Positions 56,526 to 64,000 of a DNA stretch of 64,000 bases are shown one piece after another. Both the position numbers and the translations under genes were made by a program. The notes beneath the pieces are model-generated. The model saw only the letters and a program-made list of their open reading frames with translations. It made no database searches and was not told where the DNA came from. The stretch is from Desulfovibrio legallii. GTDB lineage: Bacteria > Desulfobacterota > Desulfovibrionia > Desulfovibrionales > Desulfovibrionaceae. Numbering within the stretch: position 1 is the first letter of the stretch; each line of letters opens with the position of its first letter. The stretch lies in contig NZ_FNBX01000014.1 of the NCBI RefSeq assembly GCF_900102485.1, positions 1 through 64,000 of the forward strand. The letters are read 5' to 3'.

Positions 56526-58157
56526 TCAGATGCGGGGCAGGGCGCGCAGCCAGGCCCGCCAGAAACGGCGGGAGCCTTCAGGATAGCAGTGCAGCCAGGA
56601 TCCGGCCGCGCAGCCCAGGCGGCAGCCCTCCTCCCGCAGCAGGACGCCCGCGCTGTCGTACAGACGCCAGAGGGGGCGGCAGGCGGGGGGCAGGGGGCCG
56701 TTCTCCGCAGCATAGTGGTATTCGTGCCCCCGCGTCCAGAGGGGGGCGGCGTGGGCCTGGGGGCCGGGGGGCGCCGGCCAGCCCGGCAAGGCCAGGGCGG
56801 CGCGGTAGCCCAGGGCCGCGCGGCGGTCGGAGAGGGTGCAGCTCAGGGGCAGCAGGCCGCTCATGGGGTAATCCTGCCCTTGCAGCCGCAGAGAGCGCAT
56901 GAGGTAGATATAGCCGCCGCATTCGCCGTAGACGGGACGGCCCTCCCGCGCCAGACGGACCAATGCCGCGCGGAAGGCCGTGTTGGCCGCCAGGGCCGCG
57001 GCGTGCAGCTCCGGATAGCCGCCGGGAAAGTAGAGGCCCGCACAGTCCGGGGGCGGGGCTTTGTCCTGCAGGGGAGAAAAGACGACCACCCGCGCGCCCA
57101 GCTCCTGCCAGAGGGCGGGCAGATCCGCATAGCAGAAGCTGAAGGCCGCGTCCCAGGCCAGGCCGACAACAGGGCGGCGCGCCGCGCGGGGCCGCGGGCG
57201 GGTTGCGGCGGCCTGCACGGCAGCGGCCCCGGCCGGGGCGGGCAGATCCGGGGGCAGCTGCCCGGCGGCGGCAAAAAAGCGCGTGACCGGGGCGGCCTGC
57301 CGTGCGGCGGTGTGGGGCGCGGCGGGCGCAGGGCCTTTGCCCGGCGCTTTTTGTGCGGCGCGCCGCGGCGCAAGCCCCAGGCGGCGCAGCAGCAGGTCCA
57401 GGCGGCAGTTTTGCTCCAGCCAGCAGGCCAGGGCCGCCGGGTCCACCTGGGGCAGGGCCTCGCGGGCCTCCACCAGGCCCAGATGGCGGGAGCGCAGATC
57501 CGGCGCGCCCTCGCGCGGCAGAAGGCCCAGCAGGGGAAGCTCCCTGCGCAGGGGGGCCAGGGCCGCGCGCAGCAAGGCGGCGTGGCGCGGGCTGCCCACA
57601 TGGGTGCAGACAAGGCCCAGAAAGGAGAGGGGTGCCTCGCGGGCCGCCCAGGCAGGACGGTGGCGCAAAAAGCCTTCGGCCACGGCCGCGGCAGACTGCC
57701 CCAGGCCCCCGGCGTGCAGGCAGAGCAGCACGGGCAGGCCCAGGCGGGCCGCCAGCTGGGCCGTACTGCCCGCACCTTTGTGCCCGCCGTCAAAAAGGCC
57801 CATGGCCCCTTCCGCCACAATGAGGTCAGGGGGGCGGCCGTCCGCATCCGGCGCGGCAAGGCGGGCGTACAGCCTGACCAGGCCGGGGGGCAGGCCGCGC
57901 CCAGCGCCCGGACGTGAGGCGGGGCGTGCCTCGCGGCACATCCAGGTATCCAGGTTGGCGGCGGGGCGGCCCGTGAGCGCGGCGTGGAAGGCCACGTCAA
58001 TGAAATCCGGGCCGGTTTTGGCGGCGTGCACGTTCAGGCCCCTGGCGCGCAGGGCGCAGAGCAGGGCCAGCGTAAGGGTGGTTTTGCCGCTGGCGCTGCC
58101 CGTGCCGGCCACCACGCAGCCGGGGGGCGCGGCGAGGCCGGGGCCGGACGCGCGCAC
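56526..58157 (-). CDS. cbiA: Cobyrinate a,c-diamide synthase
   Basis: CbiA amidates the a and c side chains of cobyrinate using glutamine and ATP. The start is GTG 58157 with GGAG 6 bases upstream, giving 543 residues; an ATG further upstream would lie inside cheV. The N-terminal P-loop is VVAGTGSASGKTT, followed by AAKTGPDFIDVAFHAALTGR and VAEGAMGLFDGG. The C-terminal glutaminase has PVYGECGGYIYLMR with nucleophile Cys, and YFPGGYPELHA. A Pro/Ala-rich linker (about 285-345) joins the domains, longer than usual. It starts 11 bases after the cheV stop. Confidence 0.93.
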   Translation of the reverse strand: MRASGPGLAAPPGCVVAGTGSASGKTTLTLALLCALRARGLNVHAAKTGPDFIDVAFHAALTGRPAANLDTWMCREARPASRPGAGRGLPPGLVRLYARLAAPDADGRPPDLIVAEGAMGLFDGGHKGAGSTAQLAARLGLPVLLCLHAGGLGQSAAAVAEGFLRHRPAWAAREAPLSFLGLVCTHVGSPRHAALLRAALAPLRRELPLLGLLPREGAPDLRSRHLGLVEAREALPQVDPAALACWLEQNCRLDLLLRRLGLAPRRAAQKAPGKGPAPAAPHTAARQAAPVTRFFAAAGQLPPDLPAPAGAAAVQAAATRPRPRAARRPVVGLAWDAAFSFCYADLPALWQELGARVVVFSPLQDKAPPPDCAGLYFPGGYPELHAAALAANTAFRAALVRLAREGRPVYGECGGYIYLMRSLRLQGQDYPMSGLLPLSCTLSDRRAALGYRAALALPGWPAPPGPQAHAAPLWTRGHEYHYAAENGPLPPACRPLWRLYDSAGVLLREEGCRLGCAAGSWLHCYPEGSRRFWRAWLRALPRI

Positions 58158-58168
58158 GGCGGCTCCGC

Positions 58169-59122
58169 TCAGGCCTTGGCCTCGACCAGCAGGCGGGTGA
58201 TCAGCTCGTGCAGCTTGACGGAAAGGGCCTTGAGGTCCGGCTTGGTGTACTGGGCGTCCGCACCCACCACGGCGCACTTGCGGGAGAGGCTTTCGTTGAT
58301 CATGGAAGAAAAGATGGCCACGGGCAGCCTGCGCAGCACGGGGTCTTCCTTGATGTGCTTGCACAGGGCCAGGCCGTCCATGGCGGGCATTTCAATGTCC
58401 GTGATGACGCCCTGCACATAGTCGAAAATGGGCCGGTCTTCCTGCTGGCTGCGGTCACGCAGCTCCTGCAGGTATTTCCAGGCTTCCTGCCCGTTGACGC
58501 GCTGCTCCACCACGAAGCGGCCTTCCTTGTTGAGCAGATCCAGCAGCAGGGAGCGAATGCTGCTGGAATCGTCCACATGCAGGATGCGGTAGGTTTTGCC
58601 GTCCTGCTCGGTAAGCGCCGCGCCGTCAAAGCGCAGGGCCATGGCCGGGTGCAGCTCGGCCACAATGGCTTCCAGGTCCAGCAGGAAGATGACCCGTTCT
58701 TCCAGGCGCACCACGCCGGTGATGGAACTGCGGCTCATGTTCTGCAGGAACTGGCCGGGGGCCTCCACATCCGTCCAGCTCAGGCGGTAGATGCGGTTGA
58801 CGCCGGAGACCAGGAAACCCGTGCAGACCTTGTTGAACTCGGTGACAATAACCTTGGCGTCCTCATTGGTGATGGGGCCGCTGCCCAGAAACTGGGCCAT
58901 GTCAATAAGCGGCACGATGCGTCCGTTGCGGTGCAGGAAGGCCCCCAGCAGGGCCTTGTGGCGCATTTCGGGCATGGCCGTCACTGGCTGGCGGCGGCCG
59001 ATCTCCACAACCTTAGCCACGTTGAGGCCGTAGTGGGCCTCGTAGCCGTCCTGGTTGACGAAAAACTCGACGATTTCCAGCTCGTTGGTGCCGGTTTCCA
59101 GCAGGATATTGGTCTGGGCCAT
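58169..59122 (-). CDS. cheV: CheV-type chemotaxis coupling protein
   Basis: This 317-residue protein joins a CheW-like coupling domain (about 15-165; NELEIVEFFVNQDGYEAHYG, VVEIGRRQPVTAMPEMRHKA, LIDMAQFLGS) to a response-regulator receiver domain (about 180-312; RILHVDDSSSIRSLLLDLL, QGVITDIEMPAMDGLALCKH with the phospho-acceptor Asp, FSSMI, GADAQYTKPD). Such proteins couple receptors to CheA and assist adaptation. GAGGGGACC precedes the ATG. It lies upstream of the cobalamin genes without a functional link. Confidence 0.94.
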   Translation of the reverse strand: MAQTNILLETGTNELEIVEFFVNQDGYEAHYGLNVAKVVEIGRRQPVTAMPEMRHKALLGAFLHRNGRIVPLIDMAQFLGSGPITNEDAKVIVTEFNKVCTGFLVSGVNRIYRLSWTDVEAPGQFLQNMSRSSITGVVRLEERVIFLLDLEAIVAELHPAMALRFDGAALTEQDGKTYRILHVDDSSSIRSLLLDLLNKEGRFVVEQRVNGQEAWKYLQELRDRSQQEDRPIFDYVQGVITDIEMPAMDGLALCKHIKEDPVLRRLPVAIFSSMINESLSRKCAVVGADAQYTKPDLKALSVKLHELITRLLVEAKA

Positions 59123-59208
59123 GGTCCCCTCCTCGGGCGGTCCGCAGGGGCCGCGACACGCCGCATGTCCTGTTATCGGTTAAGCGGGAAAAACGTTTAG
59201 GCCCGTTC

Positions 59209-60150
59209 TTACGCCATCACGCTTTCCCCGGAGGGCATGTCCGTCGCCGCGTCCCGCAGGGCGGCCCGGATGCGGCACACCCCGCAGAGGTCGCCCGAAG
59301 ACGTGGGATACCCGCACTGCGGGCAGGGCCGCAGCTCCTGCCCCTGCTCGGCCTCGCGCCGGGCAAAGACCGGGCGTCCGCGGGCCAGAAAACCCTGATA
59401 AAAATCCAGCTTGCGGCCGGGCATGGCCGCCTCCAGCTGCTGCAGCAGCCCTTTGAGCACGCTGAAACTGGCCCCAGGGCTGTAGGGGCAGGGCGCATAA
59501 TGGTTCTCTATGCCCATGAGGAAGGCGTAGTTGGCCGTCTCAAATTCCGTAAGCCGCCAGAGGGGCTTGACCTTGCGCACAAAACCGCTCTCGCTGTCCA
59601 GGCGCGGCCCCTGGTCCGAAAGGTAGGCCGTATCCCAGCGCAGGGCGTTGCTGAACAAACGCGCCGCCTCGTCGTCCAGGTTGTGCCCCGTGGCCAGGGC
59701 GTCAAAGCCTTCGTCCATAGCCACCTTATTGAAAAAATAGCGCTTGATCTTGCCGCAGGCCGAACAGATGGGGCGGTGCAGGCGCGCCTTGACCAGCGGA
59801 ATAGCCAGGCCTTCAGCCGCCATTTCTCTGACCATGAGCCGCAGGCCGTGCCTGGCGCAGAACCGCTCCGTCACGCCCCGCGCAGCCGCCGAAGAACCGG
59901 GAATGCCCAGATCAATGTGCAGGCCCGTAACGTTATAGCCCTGGCGGGCCAGCTCCAGCATGAGCGCCAGCGAATCCTTGCCGCCGGAAAGCGCCACCAG
60001 CACCCGCTCCTCACGGGTGAAAAGCCCCTGTCCCTCAATGCCGCGCGCCACCTGCCGGGCAAAAAAATCCTTGTAGCACGCGGGGCAGAAGGCTGCGTTG
60101 TGGCTGCGCAGGGCCACCACGGCCTCGGCTTTGCAGATTTTACACTTCAT
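59209..60150 (-). CDS. PP-loop ATPase of the TtcA/TtuA tRNA-thiolation family
   Basis: This 313-residue protein starts MKCKICKAEAVVALRSHNAA-FCPAC. An N-terminal zinc ribbon (CKIC, CPAC), the PP-loop SGGKDS (55-60), the inner pair CSACGKIKRYFFNKVA, ATGHNLDDEAARLF and a C-terminal zinc ribbon (CPQC, CGVC) match the TtuA/TIGR00269 group, which adenylates and thiolates a tRNA base with an Fe-S cluster bound by the central cysteines. The exact tRNA position modified is uncertain. The start at 60150 is the first Met of the zinc ribbon; the open frame before it includes repeat A6. Confidence 0.85.
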   Translation of the reverse strand: MKCKICKAEAVVALRSHNAAFCPACYKDFFARQVARGIEGQGLFTREERVLVALSGGKDSLALMLELARQGYNVTGLHIDLGIPGSSAAARGVTERFCARHGLRLMVREMAAEGLAIPLVKARLHRPICSACGKIKRYFFNKVAMDEGFDALATGHNLDDEAARLFSNALRWDTAYLSDQGPRLDSESGFVRKVKPLWRLTEFETANYAFLMGIENHYAPCPYSPGASFSVLKGLLQQLEAAMPGRKLDFYQGFLARGRPVFARREAEQGQELRPCPQCGYPTSSGDLCGVCRIRAALRDAATDMPSGESVMA

Positions 60151-60189
60151 CTGTTTGCGGGATTTCCTTGTTTTGTGGAGTTCTTGGGC

Positions 60190-60247
60190 GTGCGGAAGGG
60201 AACTTTTGTTCACAAAAGCCCCCTTCCCCATCCATCCTTCAAAAAAC
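60190..60247 (+). repeat. Family A intergenic repeat, copy A6
   Basis: TGCGGAAGGGAACTTTTGTT is followed by CACAAAAGCCCCCTTCC and the tail CCATCCTTCAAAAAACG. Both flanking genes run leftward, so relative to transcription this copy is reversed (tail first), unlike A1, A2, A4, A5 and A7. The 165-base gap holds nothing else. Confidence 0.8.
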
Positions 60248-60315
60248 GCTATTCCTTTCGAGGCGCATGAGGGGCGGCCCGGCAGAGACAACAGGCGGTC
60301 GCGGCCCAGGGCGCG

Positions 60316-61617
60316 TCAGGTCCGTTCCTCTGCCGGGGCATCGGGCGGCAGCCAGCCCAGCTCCCGGCCCCAGGCCGCATAGCGGCGGCAGGTCCGGGCG
60401 GCAAAGGCGTCCAGCCCCACCAGCGGCCGCAGCGCCGCACTCGCCGCCGCCAGGCTGCGGCGCAGGCCCGCGTCGGTCATGACGTCGATCATGGCCTTGG
60501 CCAGGGACTGCGGATCCTCCGGCGGCACCAGCAGGGCGGGCGCGCCCGCTCCGGCCTCCGCGGAGGCCTGGGCGCATGCGGCAGGAGGTCTTTCCGCCTC
60601 CGCCGCGTCCGGGTGCAGCCGGGCCGCATCCAGCCGCTCCAGGTGCAGGGGCGTCCGGGTGCAGATGACGGGCAGGCCAGCCGCGGCCCCGGCCCAGAGG
60701 GTTTCGGGCAGCTCCTCCGGCGATGCGCCGGGAGCGATCCAGGCCCGGCAGGCGGGCAGAATCCGCGCCAAGGGCTGCTCGTTGAGCAGGCAGAGGCGCG
60801 CGGCCACGCCCAGGGTTACGGCCTCGTCCAGCAATTCCTGATAGCGCGGACCGCCGCCCAGAGCGCGGACTTCCCAGGGGGGCAGGTCTTCACGCTGCCA
60901 GATGGCGGCCATGGCCCGGGCGACGATCTGCGCGCCGGAGCGGGGGGTGAGGGCATCGCCCAGGCCGAAGATGAAGCGGGCCTCCGGAGCGACGGCAGAA
61001 GGGGCTGCGGCGGGCCCTTCCGGTTCCAGAACCATGCCCGGAGCCAGAACGACGCAGCGTGAGCCGGCAAGCGGCAAAGGCCGCAGACGGGGGCGGACCG
61101 CCCCCCGGCGGGCCTCCTGAGCCGCGGCCAGCCGGGACCGGATGTACCCGGAGCCGCACAGGATTTTATGGACGGCGTCCAGGGCCGCTCCGGGGGGAGC
61201 CAGGGGCGGCCGCTGCCAGAAGGCGTGGGCCAGCAGGGTGCTGCCGCGCGGCCGCAGCCGGAGCAGCCTTCGCCCCAGGGCCAGGGCTTCCTCGCTCACA
61301 GTCTGGACCAGCAGGCGCGGGTGGCGGCGTTGCCAGCGCCAGAGGCGGAACAGGGTTACGGGATTGGCCGGGTTTGCGCCGGGCAGGGGCAGCACGGGCA
61401 GATTAAGGGCCGCGGCCCGGCGGTGCAGGGGCGAGCCCTGCCGGCAGGCCAGCATGGGGGCCAAGGGGCCGCCATCGCGCATATACAAGGCCAACGCCAG
61501 GGCGTGCTCCTCCTCCAGGCGGGCCGTGCGCAGGGGCGAGCCCAGCTCCGCCCAGCGGTGCTGCTCCTCCAGGGAAGGAGGCGGCGTGTCCTGGGGGGCC
61601 AGCAGCAGAACGCGCAT
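60316..61617 (-). CDS. Glycosyltransferase of the GT4-like GT-B fold
   Basis: This 433-residue protein starts MRVLLLAPQDTPPPS. It has a poorly conserved acceptor half and a nucleotide-sugar half with FIFGLGDALTPRSGAQIVAR, VRALGGGPRYQELLDEA, ARLCLLNEQPLARILPACRA-WIAPG and LPETLWAGAAAGLPVICTRT, the pattern of retaining GT4 enzymes, although the usual EGxPxxxxE glutamates appear as ASPEELPETL. Likely acts in LPS or exopolysaccharide assembly; donor and acceptor unknown. It has no neighbouring glycan cluster in the window. Start chosen at ATG 61617. Confidence 0.8.
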   Translation of the reverse strand: MRVLLLAPQDTPPPSLEEQHRWAELGSPLRTARLEEEHALALALYMRDGGPLAPMLACRQGSPLHRRAAALNLPVLPLPGANPANPVTLFRLWRWQRRHPRLLVQTVSEEALALGRRLLRLRPRGSTLLAHAFWQRPPLAPPGAALDAVHKILCGSGYIRSRLAAAQEARRGAVRPRLRPLPLAGSRCVVLAPGMVLEPEGPAAAPSAVAPEARFIFGLGDALTPRSGAQIVARAMAAIWQREDLPPWEVRALGGGPRYQELLDEAVTLGVAARLCLLNEQPLARILPACRAWIAPGASPEELPETLWAGAAAGLPVICTRTPLHLERLDAARLHPDAAEAERPPAACAQASAEAGAGAPALLVPPEDPQSLAKAMIDVMTDAGLRRSLAAASAALRPLVGLDAFAARTCRRYAAWGRELGWLPPDAPAEERT

Positions 61618-61784
61618 CAGATGCGGGGCCGCAAGGGCGCGCCGGGACGCGCGCTGCACCGACGGTCAGGCTGACGGGGTGGAAAGGGCAACAGGGCCGG
61701 GGCGTGCATGGGCAGTCTCCGGACGCCGGGAAAGCCCACGGCCTCCCCGGCGTCCCTGTGGACAGCCTGACGGAGCGGGTTCCG

Positions 61785-62831
61785 TCAGCGCAGAAACACG
61801 TTTTTATCCCGCACGCGCACCAGGTCACGGCGGAGCAGCTCTTCGGCGATCTGCACGGCGTTGAGGGCCGCGCCTTTGCGCACATTGTCGGCCACGATCC
61901 ACATGTTCAGGCCATTGGGGATGGTCTCGTCCTCGCGGATGCGGCCCACATAGGTGGCGTCTTCGCCCACGCAGTAGGCGGGCATGGGGTACATGAGCTC
62001 GCGCGGGTTGTCGAAAACGCGCACGCCGGGGGCCTGGGAGAGCATGACCCTGGCCTCCTTGGGCGTGATTTTCTTTTCCGTCTCCACGTTTACGGATTCG
62101 GCGTGGCAGTAGAACACGGGCACCCGCGCGCAGGTGGCTGTAACCTTGACCGTGGGATCGTTGAAGATCTTCACGGTTTCGTTGACCATTTTCATTTCTT
62201 CCTTGGTGTAGTCGTTCTCCAGGAAGACGTCGATGTGCGGCAGCACGTTGAAGGCGATGCGATAGGGGTAGACCTTGCTTTCCGGGTCGCGGGAGTTGAA
62301 AAGGTCGCGCACCTGGCGCTCCAGCTCTTCCATGCCCTTCTGCCCGGTGCCGGACACGGCCTGATAGGTGGAAACCACCACCCGGCGGATTTTGCCCGCG
62401 TCGTGCAAGGGCTTGAGCACCACCAGCATCTGAATGGTGGAGCAATTGGGATTGGCGATGATGCCCTGGTGCGCGTCCAGGGCCTGGGGGTTCACTTCCG
62501 GCACCACCAGGGGGCAGCGGTCGTCCATGCGCCAGGCGGCGGAGTTGTCCACCACCACGCAGCCCGCATGGGCCGCATGGGGGGCGAACTTCTGCGAAGT
62601 GGCCCCGCCGGCGGAGAAAATAGCCAGATCCACGCCGTCAAAGACGTCTTCTTTCAGCTCGTGGACGGTGATTTCGCGCTCCCCGTAGGGCACTGTGACG
62701 CCCTCGGAACGGGCGGAAGCGAAGGCCCGCACTTCCGTGGCGGGAAAGTCCCGCTCGTGCAGGGTCTTGAGCATTTCACGGCCTACGGCGCCTGTGGCGC
62801 CCACAACGGCAACGGTCAGCTTTTTGCTCAT
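61785..62831 (-). CDS. asd: Aspartate-semialdehyde dehydrogenase
   Basis: Asd makes aspartate semialdehyde for lysine/diaminopimelate, threonine and methionine synthesis. The 348-residue protein starts MSKKLTVAVVGATGAVGREM-LKTL (NADP site). The active site IIANPNCSTIQMLVVLKPLH has the catalytic Cys, followed by VSTYQAVSGTGQKGMEEL, and RVPVFYCHAESVNVET carries the active-site His. AAGGAGAA precedes the ATG. Its product is also the amine acceptor in the carboxynorspermidine pathway suggested at 17.3 kb. Confidence 0.97.
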   Translation of the reverse strand: MSKKLTVAVVGATGAVGREMLKTLHERDFPATEVRAFASARSEGVTVPYGEREITVHELKEDVFDGVDLAIFSAGGATSQKFAPHAAHAGCVVVDNSAAWRMDDRCPLVVPEVNPQALDAHQGIIANPNCSTIQMLVVLKPLHDAGKIRRVVVSTYQAVSGTGQKGMEELERQVRDLFNSRDPESKVYPYRIAFNVLPHIDVFLENDYTKEEMKMVNETVKIFNDPTVKVTATCARVPVFYCHAESVNVETEKKITPKEARVMLSQAPGVRVFDNPRELMYPMPAYCVGEDATYVGRIREDETIPNGLNMWIVADNVRKGAALNAVQIAEELLRRDLVRVRDKNVFLR

Positions 62832-62960
62832 CTGGTCGATTCTCCTTGGGATGTTCGCTTCCGCTCCAGGCGGAGGGCCGTCAGTATAGCCATCCCCGGC
62901 GCAAAAGTGAAGGCGCTTTGCGGCCCCATTTCCCTGGGCCGACAGTGCGCCTTGCGCGGC

Positions 62961-63050
62961 CCCTGAGGGGAGAAAATTTTTAAAGGGGATGGGGGCGTGG
63001 GGGAAAGGGGACCTTCGTGAACAAAAGTTTCCCCTTCCTCCCACAAAAAA
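62961..63050 (-). repeat. Family A intergenic repeat, copy A7
   Basis: In minus orientation a hairpin with core AACTTTTGTTCACGAAGGT between GGAAGGGG and CCCCTTTCC-type arms is followed by CCCCATCCCCTTTAAAAATT and TCCCCTCAGGGG. It lies directly after trmI, like a terminator, and shares the CCTCAGGGG end with copy A2. Confidence 0.75.
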
Positions 63051-63058
63051 CACCCCGC

Positions 63059-63919
63059 CTACTCTTCCGCGTTGTCTTCCTCCAGACGGGCGCGGCGGGC
63101 GGCCTCCTGCTTGCGTTCGCGGGTGCCCAGGGGGCGCAGGGCCAGGAAATCCGCATTGCGGTCTTGCTGACGGCAGAAGATGAGGAAGCCGGTGTGGGCG
63201 ATCATGCGGTCTTCGGGGCGCAGGCGGTCAGCCAGGGGCTTCCAGCGGCGCATAAGGATTTCGCAGACTTCCGTATCCCCAAAGGGGCCGCGCTCCAGCC
63301 CCAGCAGAAGTTTGCCCACCTGGTCCACGGTGGGCAGCAGAAAGCCGAAGGTCGCGCCGGGGCGCACGGCGGCCAGGGCCTGGTCCAGGTATTCCCAGGG
63401 GGTGCGCACGTCCAGGAAGAGGGCGTCGGCCCCGCTTACGGCAAAGCCCTCGGCGATATCCCGGTGGTGCAGCTCCACATTTTCCCCCACGCCGGCCCAT
63501 TGCAGGTTGCGGCGGGCCAGGGCCAGGAATTCTTCGCGGGCCTCGTGGCTGACCACGCGCCCCGTGGGCCCGCAAAACCAGGAAAGGCCGGTGGTCAGCC
63601 CGCCGGAGCCGCAGCCGGCTTCGATAATAGTCCGCCCCGGTCCGGCCCCCAGGCGCAGGCAGATGTAGGCGATGTCCTTCGGATAGATGATCTGCGTCTG
63701 GCGTTTGAGGCCCTTGAGCCGGTCATGAAGGGTAGCCTCCTGCACCTGCATGGGCACGCCCGTATTGGTGTAGAGCACGTCGCCGTAGCGGGAGGCGGCC
63801 GCCTCCGCCGCGCGGAGGACGCCGTCGTTGCCGTGCCAGTCCTGGCCTTCTTCCAGCCGTTTTATGTAGCGACGGCCCTTGGGCGTCACAAAAACAACAA
63901 GCGAACCGTAGGGAATCAT
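63059..63919 (-). CDS. trmI: tRNA (adenine-N1)-methyltransferase, m1A58 type
   Basis: This 286-residue SAM-dependent enzyme methylates A58 in the T-loop of tRNAs. The N-terminal small domain (MIPYGSLVVFVTPKGRRYIK) precedes the class I methyltransferase domain: QIIYPKDIAYICLRLGAGPG, TIIEAGCGSGGLTTGLSWF (motif I), VVSHEAREEFLALARRNL and ALFLDVRTPWEYLDQALAAV. AAAAGGACG precedes ATG 63919. The 81 bases upstream to the window edge show no feature. Confidence 0.93.
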   Translation of the reverse strand: MIPYGSLVVFVTPKGRRYIKRLEEGQDWHGNDGVLRAAEAAASRYGDVLYTNTGVPMQVQEATLHDRLKGLKRQTQIIYPKDIAYICLRLGAGPGRTIIEAGCGSGGLTTGLSWFCGPTGRVVSHEAREEFLALARRNLQWAGVGENVELHHRDIAEGFAVSGADALFLDVRTPWEYLDQALAAVRPGATFGFLLPTVDQVGKLLLGLERGPFGDTEVCEILMRRWKPLADRLRPEDRMIAHTGFLIFCRQQDRNADFLALRPLGTRERKQEAARRARLEEDNAEE

Positions 63920-64000
63920 GCGCGTCCTTTTGTCTTGCAGGTGATGAAGGGGGGGCAGCGCCCGCGCCCAGGCCGCTTGTGGGCAGAAAAGCGCCCTCTT

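Overview
The window is almost entirely high-GC chromosomal DNA with the gene content of a Desulfovibrio-like sulfate or sulfite reducer (Desulfovibrionaceae). This placement is inferred from gene content and product style; there is no rRNA to confirm it. The first ~4.8 kb is different: it is AT-rich and ends at a tRNA-Ser(CGA) gene. It carries a decayed IS5-type transposase, the 3' remains of a tyrosine recombinase, small orphan ORFs, a lipoprotein and a dGTPase-like HD hydrolase. It reads as a degraded genomic island beside a tRNA gene.

From 5 to 24.8 kb lies core housekeeping DNA: proB-obgE-rpmA-rplU; an MFS exporter with ogt; an M50 protease, trpS, ruvX, mltG; a CNNM-type CBS protein; a GGT-family hydrolase; a saccharopine-dehydrogenase-family enzyme; uvrA-folD; eno-coaX. 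metF (26.3 kb) sits behind a promoter overlapped by a palindromic operator. It is followed by a CotH-DUF4956-VTC group in which cotH carries an in-frame amber codon and the VTC gene is inverted. Next come an MFS protein, a sigma-28-driven flgM unit and hypF.

The most interesting region is 36.3-44.9 kb. A leftward operon suyA-suyB-tctC-tctA-tctB-larA-rraA faces a sigma-54 activator with a GAF domain, and a near-consensus -24/-12 promoter lies between them. It looks like a sulfolactate (or related 2-hydroxyacid) import and desulfonation system that pairs SuyAB with a nickel-dependent LarA-type racemase, in a lineage able to respire the released sulfite.

From 45 to 64 kb the order is ppiD, glmS, tRNA-Arg(CCG), tRNA-His, murA, a BON lipoprotein, sdaA, a UPF0173 hydrolase, ubiX, cbiC-cbiA, cheV, a TtuA-like PP-loop protein, a glycosyltransferase, asd and trmI.

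Two families of intergenic repeats run through the high-GC part. Family A is a terminator-like long hairpin plus a CCTTCAAAAAACTTTT tail, at about 14.1, 15.5, 32.5, 51.6, 60.2 and 63.0 kb. Family B is a ~110-145 bp two-hairpin element at 30.2, 53.6 and 54.7 kb; one copy truncates a GNAT acetyltransferase gene.
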